Assembly (NCBI RefSeq): GCF_921293095.1
Contig: NC_060258.1
Span: forward strand, 5,580,001 to 5,644,000
Origin: Ischnura elegans
Lineage: Eukaryota > Arthropoda > Insecta > Odonata > Coenagrionidae
Direction of reading: 5' to 3'
Length of the DNA stretch: 64,000 nucleotides
The notes beneath the pieces are model-generated. The model was not told the origin of the DNA. It saw only the letters and a list, made by a program, of their open reading frames with translations, and ran no database searches. Below are positions 1-10,400 of this stretch, piece after piece; position 1 is the first letter of the stretch; the number at the start of each line of letters is the position of its first letter. The position numbers were made by a program, and so were the translations under genes.

Positions 1-641
1 TGGTAATGCCGTAATCATGCTGATGATGCATTGAAACAATCGTTCCGTTTGATATCTGTCTCTGTCAGATGAGGCCTACATGCATAATGCACCATACTTC
101 TCAATCATCCATGCATAAGACAAAATTTATCTTCCAAATCCAAGGAACTGCAGACAAAAATGTGAAATTGATGGGAAGCCTTCCATCATGTACAATAGCA
201 ATTGACTTTCCGGGGAAAAAAAAACACGTTAAGCCAGTCTACAATTAATTTGTTTTTAAGAATGAAATAACATCGACGATGTTTTTTAAATAATGACGAA
301 TCCTCTGGAACAGCAAAACCTTTATGAGACGAAAACCATTGGTGTAATTTTGAAACCAGGATTTTACATTGTATTGACAAGGGGAGAAAAATGGACTTAT
401 TAGAACAGTTTGAGATTGTGAATAGCCCCACTAAACTTTGTAATGACCATATGTTCCCCTCCCAGTCACCATTGCTTTACGTCACACTACCATCCCCCTA
501 CGACCCTCAGCCTTGATTCCCTCATGTCTTTTAAACCTTTTGAGAACCCCTCCTCACTTTATCTTTTTTCCTTGTCGTTTATCCCATGCAAGCCAACCCA
601 AGGCCCCCCCACTCCTTTCTTCAAGAAACAGCTTCTAGACC
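1..641. other. Intergenic sequence, no gene seen
   Basis: AT-rich sequence to about 440, then a C-rich plus strand up to the start of the gag copy at 642. Open frames here are short, show no recognisable motif and follow the C-rich composition. The last part, about 600-641, may still be 3' gag-pol sequence, because the zinc-knuckle frame of the neighbouring gag stays open across the boundary for a few codons. Confidence 0.5.
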
Positions 642-1019
642 ACACTGATTCTTTACATGCCCAATTTGCCCACAAAAGAAACACTTCACACCACCATCCC
701 TGGACACTGAGTTTGACCTGGTCTATGTAGGGTTGTTGATCCTTTGCGGTGCTCTCCGTGATGCGATGTGCTGTACTCGGCCGCCGTTGTCGACTCCTTG
801 GACAGCCAAGGCTGCTGCGTTCTTCTCTGCTGCCTCCACCGAGCTGGCAATCTTGACTGCCTGCTCGAAACTCAAGCTGGCCTCTGCAAGTAGTCGCTGT
901 TTCTCAATCCTGATGCCACTTACTAGGCGATCCCTTAAATAGTCATTTAAGGGAGACCCGAACTGGCAGTATATTGACAGCCTTTTGAGGTTTGCGATGT
1001 AATCAGCTACCGTCTCCCC
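642..1019 (-). pseudogene. Gypsy-type retrotransposon gag, fragment copy 1
   Basis: This is the C-terminal half of a retrotransposon Gag (nucleocapsid) protein on the minus strand. It matches 6498-6875 almost base for base (constant offset 5856), with a few differences such as GAACTGG versus GAACAGG near 963. The frame runs from GETVADYIANLKRLS through the RLVSGIR region to QRINNPT, then hits TAG at 723-725. Past that stop, in the same frame, lies a CCHC zinc knuckle (CFFCGQIGHVKNQC, spacing CX2CX4HX4C), the nucleic-acid binding motif of Gag. The 5' side ends abruptly at 1019 in CT-rich DNA, so the N-terminal half is missing. Gypsy-type is inferred from this motif order and from the longer copy at 6498-7175. 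Confidence 0.75.
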
Positions 1020-1200
1020 ATCATCAATGTTCCTTCCCACCTGCCCCCCTTTTTCAGTTCCCCCCCCCTTTCCACCCACGATTACCTATTTAAGAGCAGT
1101 GCACCCATCCAATTGTACCTGATGATAACACGAGATGTTGAAACCCGGGTCGTGCTATTTAAAATAAATTGTGGAATAGAAAAAAGTTATTTTATTTCAT
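1020..1200. other. CT-rich tract and Penelope-type terminal hairpin motif
   Basis: A pyrimidine-rich stretch (1020-1080) follows the gag break. At 1118-1145 the plus strand carries CTGATGA, a short hairpin (AACA paired with TGTT) and GAAAC, followed by CCGGG. This resembles the hammerhead-type motif known from Penelope-like element terminal repeats, with one unpaired base before the stem. It could be the stub of a degraded Penelope-like terminal repeat. No reverse transcriptase lies nearby. Confidence 0.35.
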
Positions 1201-2231
1201 TCAATAAGGTTTTAGATTTAAAAAAGACGATATCTATTGTTTGAAATTAAATGAAAAGTGAAAATTTTCAAGTGTGTGAATGTGACAAGACAATATTATT
1301 TTCAAATAATAACATTAAATTATGACCTGGATGAATATCATATTACATGGATAAAAGAGTAATATTCAGCAGAGCACGAAAAAAATTATCAAATTTAATT
1401 CCAGTCATCCAATAAGAGCATTGATTAATAAACAGCCAATTTGAAAAATAGACCCAACGATCACAATAATTCATCAACAATGACTTAATTACAAGAGCGT
1501 AAAATAGAAATAGCTTCACTTAATGGAATGCAATGTTAATCCAATATATTCATTTTACACGTCAGAGTTAAGAGAGAAAATTGTTGGGTACAAAAAAGAG
1601 CAAATGCATATTCATTTTCGTCCACTGAATAATTATAGTTGGAATGCGTTTAAAATTCTGAAAGAATTAAGGCAATACTCCTCTCTGACGTCTAACATAA
1701 AAAAGATATGAGAAAGAGCAAATTGAAAATCATTTAAAATGTACAGCAGTTCCAAGCCATAAGAAATTAAAAGATGAGAACTTAAATGCCTTCCAACATG
1801 CTGACTAATGTAAATTATAAAAAACTTCATTCAAATATTCAACAATTAAGACCAATATAAAGCAAACTATAGAAAACGTTATTTAAATAATAGATCCTCT
1901 CAGAAAATTACCATCTTTTGAGAACAGATTTCAATACAATATTTTATCCTCCCACCATCACAGTTGCAAACATTAGGCACACTAACATGCAATTGCATTT
2001 GTCAACCAATGACATAGGATAACAATTTTCAATGAGAGGCTAGATGAACATGAGAACATTAGACAAAATAAAACCCTATAATAAGTATAGAACAACAAAT
2101 ATAGTAACTGTATATGTGAGAAGAATAGCTGTTGGCTATGGAAATAATAACATTACATACAACATAACATACAAAAGTGTATTTCATTATGTTATCTGCG
2201 AACAAGTTCCACCAAATATCGCCATCCAACC
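1201..2231. other. AT-rich intergenic sequence, no gene seen
   Basis: Very AT-rich, with only short chance open frames (60-65 codons) on both strands. No motif, repeat unit or RNA gene was recognised. Confidence 0.5.
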
Positions 2232-2450
2232 TTAACACTTTCAATGCTGACCATGTAAAACTCAAAATCGACCCCCGGTGCGGCTGTCGTTTTTTAATGC
2301 AAAACGCATGCATGAGTGCCAAAAGAGCTGGGAAAAATAATGAAAAAATTTTCTTGGCCCTAATTTGTTAGCTATGAATTTTTTTATTTATGACGTGATA
2401 TCACGTCACCCGCACAGCGGGATATTAACGTAATGCGGGTTGCATACGGT
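2232..2450. mobile_element. Possible end of a TTAA-targeting (piggyBac-like) element
   Basis: TTAA (2232-2235) is followed by CACTTTCAATGC. This resembles the inverted form of the ends at 6150-6163 (GCACTCAAGGTG then TTAA) and 38841-38856 (GCAGTCAAAGTG then TTAA). About 155 bp inside lies the perfect 18-bp palindrome TGACGTGATATCACGTCA (2391-2408), seen twice more near 6.1 kb. TTAA targets and inverted ends suggest a piggyBac-superfamily non-autonomous element. Its partner could be the end at 6159, making a 3.9-kb element (2236-6159), but no transposase is visible between them and the 12-bp ends match at only about 9 positions. Confidence 0.3.
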
Positions 2451-4489
2451 CGGCTTTTTCCCCGCGCCACCGTTTTCTTTCAATTTTTTTTCTGCGCTAT
2501 GTATCCCAAAAAATACGAGGAAAATGAATTTGTTATGTTCTACTGGTATCGCCATTGGTAATTGCCACTGTCATAGGGAAATTTTTGGCTTAGATGGATG
2601 TAATGCAAGTTATAAGTACAAGGAATCGCCGTGAACTGCTGTTTGATTGTGATTGTAATTCTATGCAAGATATTTCCGCGTATTCCTTGTACTAGTAATC
2701 CTAAGTATCGGGGTAGGGTTCAATCATATTGAATAATTTCTACATTTTCTTCTGAAGCCACTATTCTCGTCACAAATTCCTTCACTCGTTTCATGTTTTC
2801 AGCTCCAATGCCTTTCTTCCCATACGACCACCCGTAGGCATCAGATATTTAACAACAATGGTTTTCACATGCCATTATGTATTCCCTTTACTGCAGGTAA
2901 AAATCTATTGTTGAGATAGGTGGCACTCCGCTTTCGAGATTATTTCCCGACGGTGTATTAGGGTGTTTCTTGACGTGCACCACTCCTGCCGGCTGTTCTA
3001 AGGTGGAAGGGGTACCGAGATGAAGCGAGGGGTGAGAGTAAGATTTAGTCGGTCCACTTGTAAGAACTAGGAATAACTTTTTCGGAAGTGCCATCGGCAC
3101 ATCAAAAAGATGGGGAAAGATTTTGCTGATACGTCTCCTTTTTGGGTCATTGGGGTATAGACTCCGTTGCCGAAATAAAAATGGATGTGGAAACAGAAAT
3201 AATCAACCCATAACTTCCTCATTACTATCTTCTGAACTCAAGCCAATAACATATTTTTGCAATATGATGTTACCGAGTTAGAAATCAATGCATAAAAACT
3301 GGAACTTATAGTATTTGCAAGCAAACATCTTACAATTAGTCTTCATTTAGGCCACGTATCGCGGTTCTTACTACGAATATTCTGCGGAAATCTGAAAATG
3401 ATGTAAATTTTTACCGCAATAATATTTTTTCATTTGGTGAATAATAATATCAATTCGAGTAAACCATTCAATAATACGCATTGCTAGGAATAGATTTGCA
3501 GCATCTATGCCCCTTATTACTTACCCGATTACCGAAAGCAACGATGGCATTTTCTTTCTAATTACGCGAGGGAAAGACTAATTCCATCGTGCTTGGAAAT
3601 CTCTAGTTACTTCTTATTGAATGGAAGAGCCGTAGTCTATTGAAAAAAGGAATCACATGGCATGAAAAAAAGTATTATATTTACCCAAAACAAATTCATT
3701 ACAATTGAAATGATGACCATTTTCAAATTATATCTTATATACAACTAAGTACAGTCATGTATGTTTTACCAATGTAGGAAATACCTCTCTCACAAATTTT
3801 ATAGCAATATATTTAACCTATAATACTATTGCAATATATGATACAAAAATATATAATACTATTTATGCCTTCTCATGAAAGAAAGAAAAAAGCTCGGGAC
3901 TGAGTAGAGGAGACCTAGCAACCAATGTAGATATCTGCGGTCTTTTTTCTACGCCCAAGAATGCTTGCACCGCAATAGTGCAATACTTCCACCATCGATT
4001 CTTCTTTCTGCCACCTTCCTCTTGGATGAGTTCAGGGAAGTGAGATTGAGATATTGATGGTAAAGGTGGTTTGGGATAAGGAATGTAGGATGGAAGAATA
4101 CAGGATCTAATGACAGAAAGACGGAATTTATAAAGGGAAATCTTTCCGGCGGGTTCACGATAAATGGAAAAGCGTGCATAGCTTTCGGGAAGGAATTATT
4201 AGGGAATCAATGGATGAGTGAAATGAATCTAAAAGGGACGGATTTTTTAGAGGAAATACTCAGGCTCTGAATCGTTTGCGTCGGTGAAAAATGAAGGGCT
4301 TGAAGAATGCTAAATAATCAATCACGACTCATGTATTTCCGAAAGAAAAGCAGGTCAAATAAGACAGTAATGCTCCATTAGTCGGATATATTGGTTATAG
4401 GAATACCTACCTTGAGAAATATTAGGCCTATGAAGGTAAAACTCTTCAAAGGTCAATTGTTTCCAATTTCTAACCTATTCTTACGGAGA
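2451..4489. other. Intergenic sequence, no gene seen
   Basis: Unique-looking AT-rich DNA. The open frames (for example 2888-3100 and 3949-4179 on the minus strand) are under 80 codons and carry no recognisable domain, signal or neighbour support. Confidence 0.5.
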
Positions 4490-4867
4490 TTATAAGAAAG
4501 TATGTCTGTATACGAAAGAGGGTGTCTGGAAAAAGGAAACGCAAAAAACACTTGGGTCGTTGGAAGGGGGTGGAGTGGTGAGAGCTGGGTATTCTATGAA
4601 AGTGATATTTTGAGGGGTCACTGAATTACGAGTCCACCGCAAAGGACGTTCGGATGGAGAAGGACTGACGGTATTGTTGGAGGGTTCAAGGAAAGAATAG
4701 GACAAAGGGGATGGGCCAGTGATTGACATAAAGGGATCTAGCGTAGAAGGAGGCAACGGAGTACCTGACTGTGAGGGTTCAACCTCCTCTTTACCCTCCT
4801 CCTCCCTAATTTCTAGCTCTGAGTCTTCAGAGAATGCCTGATCCCGCTCTCTTCCAGGAGCTCCCAC
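4490..4867 (-). CDS. Unassigned 125-codon open frame, acidic then Pro/Ser/Thr-rich
   Basis: I do not recognise this protein. The first 30 residues are strongly acidic (EEEGKEEVE). The remainder is rich in Pro, Ser and Thr with no predicted membrane segment, and it contains PLRWTRN in the middle. This disordered, charged-then-proline-rich make-up resembles the linker between integrase and reverse transcriptase in Copia-type polyproteins, but no flanking integrase or RT motif was found, so that is only a suggestion. The frame stays open upstream for about 17 codons, to a stop near 4919. It could equally be a chance open frame, and nothing shows expression. Confidence 0.25.
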   Translation of the reverse strand: MGAPGRERDQAFSEDSELEIREEEGKEEVEPSQSGTPLPPSTLDPFMSITGPSPLSYSFLEPSNNTVSPSPSERPLRWTRNSVTPQNITFIEYPALTTPPPSNDPSVFCVSFFQTPSFVYRHTFL

Positions 4868-6083
4868 TATTCCTTCTTCGTGTACATTCGTCTAGAGAAG
4901 GCAGAGAGCTAAGAAGGAAATGTTTGTGTCCATGCGGAGGTTTCCTCCCTCGACGTCGATGGCTGCAGGTCGTGATGGAAGGTCGAAGACTGCTGATCAT
5001 CTGCAAAAGCTGATGAATAGAGAATTTCACCTCTTTCTGGCGGCATCGACTACCGACCAGCATGAAAAATTTTCCGTTTTACTCCTCGCTTCTGTACCAT
5101 GTGCAATAAATACATTGTATTTTTTTGTAAAAATTCCGACAAATAACAGGATCAAAATACACACTCTCGGTGAAATAGGCCAAAGCTGAAATGCTACTAA
5201 CAGCTTTACTAATGTAAAAATATGTTTAGGAACTTAATATTCACAATGGCGAGAAAAATAATTGAGAGCACCCATAAGCCATTGATTTCAAAGTTATCGA
5301 GAAAATAAAAGCATTTTTATAAAGCAACTCCTTAGCACTTCATTACAAATCCATGGGATAATGTGCAAACAGTTATTTGCAATTATGATAAGAATGTTTA
5401 TAGGTGCATGATATACGTATATCAACAATAAAGGTTATAAAAAACTTACACTTTTTCCGTAAATAACTTTCTTCACTCTCGTAATATTGCCGCTTGTCGA
5501 TCCCCTCCCTGCTTAGGAGTTGCACTGACAAACAAAGGAAGGGTGCAAAAGCTAGAGATATGTTACGTTGCATAAATAAAATATAATGGCATTTTCAAAT
5601 TTACATTAAAGTTTAACCAATCACAATACTTCATGTATTAATTGAATAAAACTTATTAACATCAGACAACAAAGGTTCGAAAAATACTAGGCTCGCAAGA
5701 AGAAAAAAAAAGGATGGAAAAAAATATCTATATTCTCGCTAAACATTATTAAAACAGAATAGAAAATTAATAAACACACATAATTAAGTTCCAGATAGTA
5801 AATAGTTATGATTTGTAAAATAAAACTCAAATAAATATTGTCATATTCACGCATTAATAGAAATAAATAAAAATAATAGCATAAAATACAGGGGGAAAAT
5901 GAATGGAAATTGGCTTACCTTAAGATAAAAGAAAAAAATTCTCCCGATCCTCCCAGGAAAGGTTGCTTGAAACGGCGTTCACAAATGCGCTCCTAGATCC
6001 CTGCTGAGCAACTTAGGTGGGCAAAATGTCTTAATAGAACTGAACCGAGCTCTTACGGAGGGCCGGAACCCTCGGGGTACACA
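4868..6083. other. AT-rich intergenic sequence, no gene seen
   Basis: Short open frames only (60-90 codons, overlapping on both strands near 4827-5189). The stretch 5580-5920 is very rich in A and T with poly-A-like runs. Nothing recognisable. Confidence 0.45.
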
Positions 6084-6163
6084 TGACGTGATATCACGTC
6101 ATCAGCACCAGGGGATAGCGCATCATGACGTGATATCACGTCATGCCGCACTCAAGGTGTTAA
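6084..6163. mobile_element. TTAA-element end with twin 18-bp palindromes
   Basis: The palindrome TGACGTGATATCACGTCA occurs at 6084-6101 and again at 6126-6143, 24 bp apart. It is followed by GCACTCAAGGTG and TTAA (6160-6163). Read on the minus strand this is TTAA, CACCTTGAGTGC, then the palindromes. The terminal motif resembles those at 2232 and 38856. I infer the end of a piggyBac-superfamily MITE. The opposite end is uncertain. Confidence 0.4.
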
Positions 6164-6191
6164 GCTGATCTTGTTTTTTCTCGGTGAATAT

Positions 6192-6484
6192 TTCTTATAA
6201 ATATTTCTCGGGTTTCTAGCCAAGTGAGACTTGAGATCCGGCTGGAGAGGAATAAAGTAAATCGCGATTCTGGGTACACGATAAGCATGGAATGGAAACC
6301 GTTAATCAAAAAGATAACGGACAGAAGGCGACAACAATGCCCCCCGCTTTGAACGGCTATATAAGCGCAAGAAGGCAGGCCTGCAGCACATTCATTCTCT
6401 GAGGACGATGGAAGAGTGTTCCGTCGAAACGTTAGACCAAAAAAGTCTCACTCGGCTAGAAACCCGAGAAATATTTATAAGGAA
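6192..6484. mobile_element. Penelope-type terminal repeat with inverted ends
   Basis: The two ends are near-perfect inverted copies of about 40 bp (6192-6231 and 6444-6484), each containing TATTTCTCGGGTTTCTAGCC or its complement. The middle has a TATA-like CTATATAAG near 6357. It also has CTGAGGA at 6399, a strong hairpin (GATGGAA paired with TTCCGTC) and GAAAC ending at 6430. The same layout (CTCGGGTTT end, hairpin, GAAACG) ends the coding Penelope-like element at 14415-14560, so I assign this to a different Penelope-like family. It has no coding sequence. It lies directly against the truncated gag copy at 6498. Confidence 0.55.
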
Positions 6485-6497
6485 CACCATACAATTA

Positions 6498-7175
6498 ACA
6501 CTGATTCTTTACATGCCCAATTTGCCCACAAAAGAAACACTTCACACCACCATCCCTGGACACTGAGTTTGACCTGGTCTATGTAGGGTTGTTGATCCTT
6601 TGCGGTGCTCTCCGTGATGCGATGTGCTGTACTCGGCCGCCGTTGTCGACTCCTTGGACAGCCAAGGCTGCTGCGTTCTTCTCTGCTGCCTCCACCGAGC
6701 TGGCAATCTTGACTGCCTGCTCGAAACTCAAGCTGGCCTCTGCAAGTAGTCGCTGTTTCTCAATCCTGATGCCACTTACTAGGCGATCCCTTAAATAGTC
6801 ATTTAAGGGAGACCCGAACAGGCAGTATATTGACAGCCTTTTGAGGTTTGCGATGTAATCAGCTACCGTCTCCCCCTCATTTTGATTTCTCCTGCTGAAT
6901 TTGTAGCGCTCAGCAATAAATGATGGTGCCGGGTAAAGATGGTCCTCTACCAGCTTTACTAACTCGCTATACGTCTTTGACAATGGTTTGTTCGGCGTGC
7001 ACAAATCATAAATCAAATTAAATGTTTTAACTCCCACAATGGTTAAGAGAGTACTCACTTTCTTACTCGCATTTATCTCGTTACATCCCACGAAGAATTC
7101 AAATCGTTCGACATACGACGACCACGTGTCTATCGTACTATCAAACTCGCCAACCGAACCTATTACTCCAGCCAT
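6498..7175 (-). pseudogene. Gypsy-type retrotransposon gag, longer copy 2
   Basis: This copy keeps the Gag start: ATG at 7173-7175, then 198 codons to TAG at 6579-6581. Visible features are an N-terminal FDSTIDTWSSYVERFEFFV segment (residues about 8-30), a YSELVKLVEDHLYP capsid-like segment (residues about 90-105) and an ENQ-free, Ala/Val-rich helix region (residues about 150-180). This order is typical of gypsy-type Gag proteins that package the element's RNA. Beyond the TAG the frame continues into a CX2CX4HX4C zinc knuckle, then TAA, where the element is cut off at 6498 beside the Penelope-type repeat. No protease, RT or integrase remains. The shared TAG in both copies means either a source element that was already mutant or a stop used for readthrough. 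Confidence 0.75.
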
Positions 7176-7448
7176 TCCAGAATTACTGGATCACACAGAA
7201 TTACTTCCTTTATCCTAGCCGTTATCGATCTGTTACATAACGCTAGTTTCTACACAGTTTACCCTCGTCGCCATTTGTGGTGTGCCGGGCTCAATAACTT
7301 AACACGTGGTTAACGGTTCAGCGAGCCCGACTGGCTCGGCGGAAGGAAAGGTGGCAGCTGGCTTCGAGCTCACAACTGCAGCTTGGGAAGCCGGGGTAGG
7401 CGGCGTGCCGGTCGAGACAATCGAGCCTCATTTATTTCCAGCAAAAAA
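7176..7448 (-). other. Probable 5' leader / LTR part of the gag element
   Basis: It lies immediately upstream of the gag ATG in the minus orientation and is clearly more GC-rich than its surroundings. Read on the minus strand, a CCGGCACACCACA segment is followed by AATGGCGACGAGGGT (around 7263-7290). This could be the LTR 3' end followed by a primer-binding or leader sequence. A second LTR copy is not present in the window, so the boundaries are not proven. Satellite 1 begins at about 7449. Confidence 0.35.
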
Positions 7449-10400
7449 ACAACAGTAACACTGAACCTTCTATAACACTGTTTCTACCATCCTTTTCCCG
7501 CTTTGTACTCGCTCCATGCATACATTTTGTCACCATCGTAAGTCATCTTCTAGCTGAATATCTTCCCCACCATATCTAACACTTCGTTGTTCTTGGTAAC
7601 ACTGAAACCTAAAAAATACTGTTTTTAACATCCTTTTCCCGCTTTTTACTCGCTCCATGCATACATTCTGTCTCCATCGTATGTCATCTCCTAGCTGAAT
7701 ACCCTCACCCAACATATCTAACACTTCGTTGTTCTTGGTAACACTGAACCCTCTATAACACTGTTTTTAACATCCTTTTCCCGCTTAGTACTCGCTCCAT
7801 GCATACATTCTGTATCCATCGTAACTCATCTTCTAAGTGCATATCTTCACCCTCCATATCTAACACTTCGTTGTTCTTGGTAACAATGAACCCTCTATAA
7901 CACTGTTTTTAATATCCTTTTCCCGCTTTGTACTCGCTCCATGCATATCTTCTGTCCCCATCGTATGTCATCTCCTAGCTGAATACCCTCACCCACCATA
8001 TCTAACACTTCGTTGTTCTTGGTAACAATGAACCCTCTATAACACTGTTTTTAACATCCTTTTCCCGCTTAGTACTCGCTCCATGCATACATTCTGTATC
8101 CATCGTAACTCATCTTCTAAGTGCTATCTTCACCCACCATATCTAACACTTCGTTGTTCTTGGTAACAATGAACCCTCTATAACACGGTTCTTAACATTC
8201 TTTTCCCGTTTTTACTCGCTCCATGCATACAATATGTGTCAAACGTAAGTCATCTTCTAGCTGAATACCCTCACCCACCATACCTAACACTTCGTTGTTC
8301 TTGGTATCACTAAACCCTCTATAACACTGTTTTCAACATCCTTTTCCCGCTTAGTACTCGCTCCATGCATACATTCTGTATCCATCGTTACTCATCTTCT
8401 AAGTGCATATCTTCACCCACCATATCTAACACTTCGTTGTTCTTGGTAACAATGAACCCTCTATAACACGGTTCTTAACATTCTTTTCCCGTTTTTACTC
8501 GCTCCATGCATACATTATGTATCAAACGTAAGTCATCTTCTAGCTGAATACCCTCACCCACCATACCTAACACTTCGTTGTTCTTGGTATCACTAAACCC
8601 TCTATAACACTGTTTTCAACATCCTTTTCCCGCTTAGTACTCGCTCCATGCATACATTCTGTATCCATCGTTACTCATCTTCTAAGTGCATATCTTCACC
8701 CACCATATCTAACACTTCGTTGTTCTTGGTAACAATGAACCCTCCATAACACGGTTTTTACATACTTTTCCCGCTTTGTACTCGCTCCATAGATACATTC
8801 TGGTTCCATCGTATGTCATCCACCATTTCGAACACTTCATTGTTCTTAGTAACATTTAACCCTCTTTAACACTGCTATTAACATCCCATTCCCGCTTTGT
8901 ACACTCTCCATGAATACATTCTGTCTCCTTCCTATGTCGTCTTCAAGCCTTATAACTTCACCCACCATTTATAACACTTCGTTTTTCTTCGTAACATTTA
9001 AACCTCGATAAAAATATTTTTAACTTCCCTTTCCCGCTATGAACTCGCTCTTTTCATGCATTCTGCCTCCTTCGTATGTGATTTTCAAGCTGCATATATT
9101 TTCCAACCTTGTCTAACCCTTCATTGTTCTTCGTAACATTTAACCTTCTATAAAACTGTTTTTAACATCTTTTTCCCGCTTTGTACACTCTCCATGCATA
9201 TATTCTGGTTCCATCGTAAGTCATCTTCTAGCTGTATTTCATAACCCACCATTTGTAACACTTCGTTGTTCTTCGTAATAGTTTACCCTCTAAAACACTG
9301 TTTTTAATATCTCTTTCCCGTTTTTCTTGCTTCATGCATACATTCTGTCTTCTTCGTATGCCATCTTAAAGCTCTATACCTTCACCCACCATGTCTAACA
9401 CTTCGTTGTTCTTGGTAACACTGAACCCTCTATAACACTGTTTTTAACATTCTTTTCCCGTTTTTACTCGCTCAATGCATACATTCTGTATCCTTCGTAT
9501 ATCACCTTCTTACTGCATACCTTCACCCACCATGTCTAACACTTCATTGTTATGCGTAACATTTTATCCTCTATACCTCTGTTTTTAACATCCCTTCCCC
9601 GCTATGTACCCGCTGCATGAATACATTCTGTCTCCTTCGTATGTCTTCCCCTACCGCCATATCTTTACCCATTATTTCTAAAACTTCGATATTCTTTGTA
9701 ACGTTTAACGCTCTATAACACTGTTTTAAACATTCGCTTCACGCTATTTACTCGTTCAATACATATCTATCTCCATCGTATATCATCTTCAAGTTGCGTG
9801 TTTTCACCCACCATGCCCAACACTTCGTATTCTTCGTAATATGTTACCCTCTATAACACTGTTTTAAACACCTCTTTCCCGCTATGTTCTCGCACCATGC
9901 AAACATTCTGTCTCCTTCGCATGTCATCTTCGAGCTGCATATCTTTACCCACTGTGTCTAACACTTCGTTGTTCTTCGTAACCTTTTACCCTCTATAACA
10001 CAGATTTTAACATCCCTTTTCCGCTATGTACTCGCTCTATGCATTCATTTTGTCTCCCTCGTATGTCATCTTCATGCTGCATACCTTCACCCACCAAGTC
10101 CAAAACTTCATTGTTCTTCTTAACATTTTACTCTCTATAACCTTGTTTTTAACATCCCTTTGTCGCTATGTACGCGCTCCGTGCATACTTTCAGTCTCCA
10201 TCGCATTTTATTTTCAAGCTGCATATCTTCACCCACCATGTCTGACACTTATTTGTTCTTCGTAACATTTAAACGTCTATAACGCTGTTTTTAACAACAC
10301 TTTCAGGTATTGTACTCGCTCCATGCATGCATTCTGTCTCGATCTTATATCCTCTTCAGTTGCATATCTTTACCCACCATGTCTAACACTTCGTTGTTCT

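Noticed and set aside
733..942. Plus-strand 69-codon frames opposite both gag copies (also 6589-6798)
   Set aside because: They are antisense shadows of gag, identical in both copies because the DNA is duplicated.
2434..2447. ATGCGGGTTGCATA shared with 38644-38657
   Set aside because: A 14-bp match is expected by chance in a 64-kb self-comparison, and the orientation relative to the nearby element ends is opposite. Kept only as a note.
7530..7724. Open frame of 64 codons with repeated MLDMLGEGIQLGDD-like text
   Set aside because: It is the 142-bp satellite read on the minus strand; 142 is not a multiple of three and the frame is not kept along the array.
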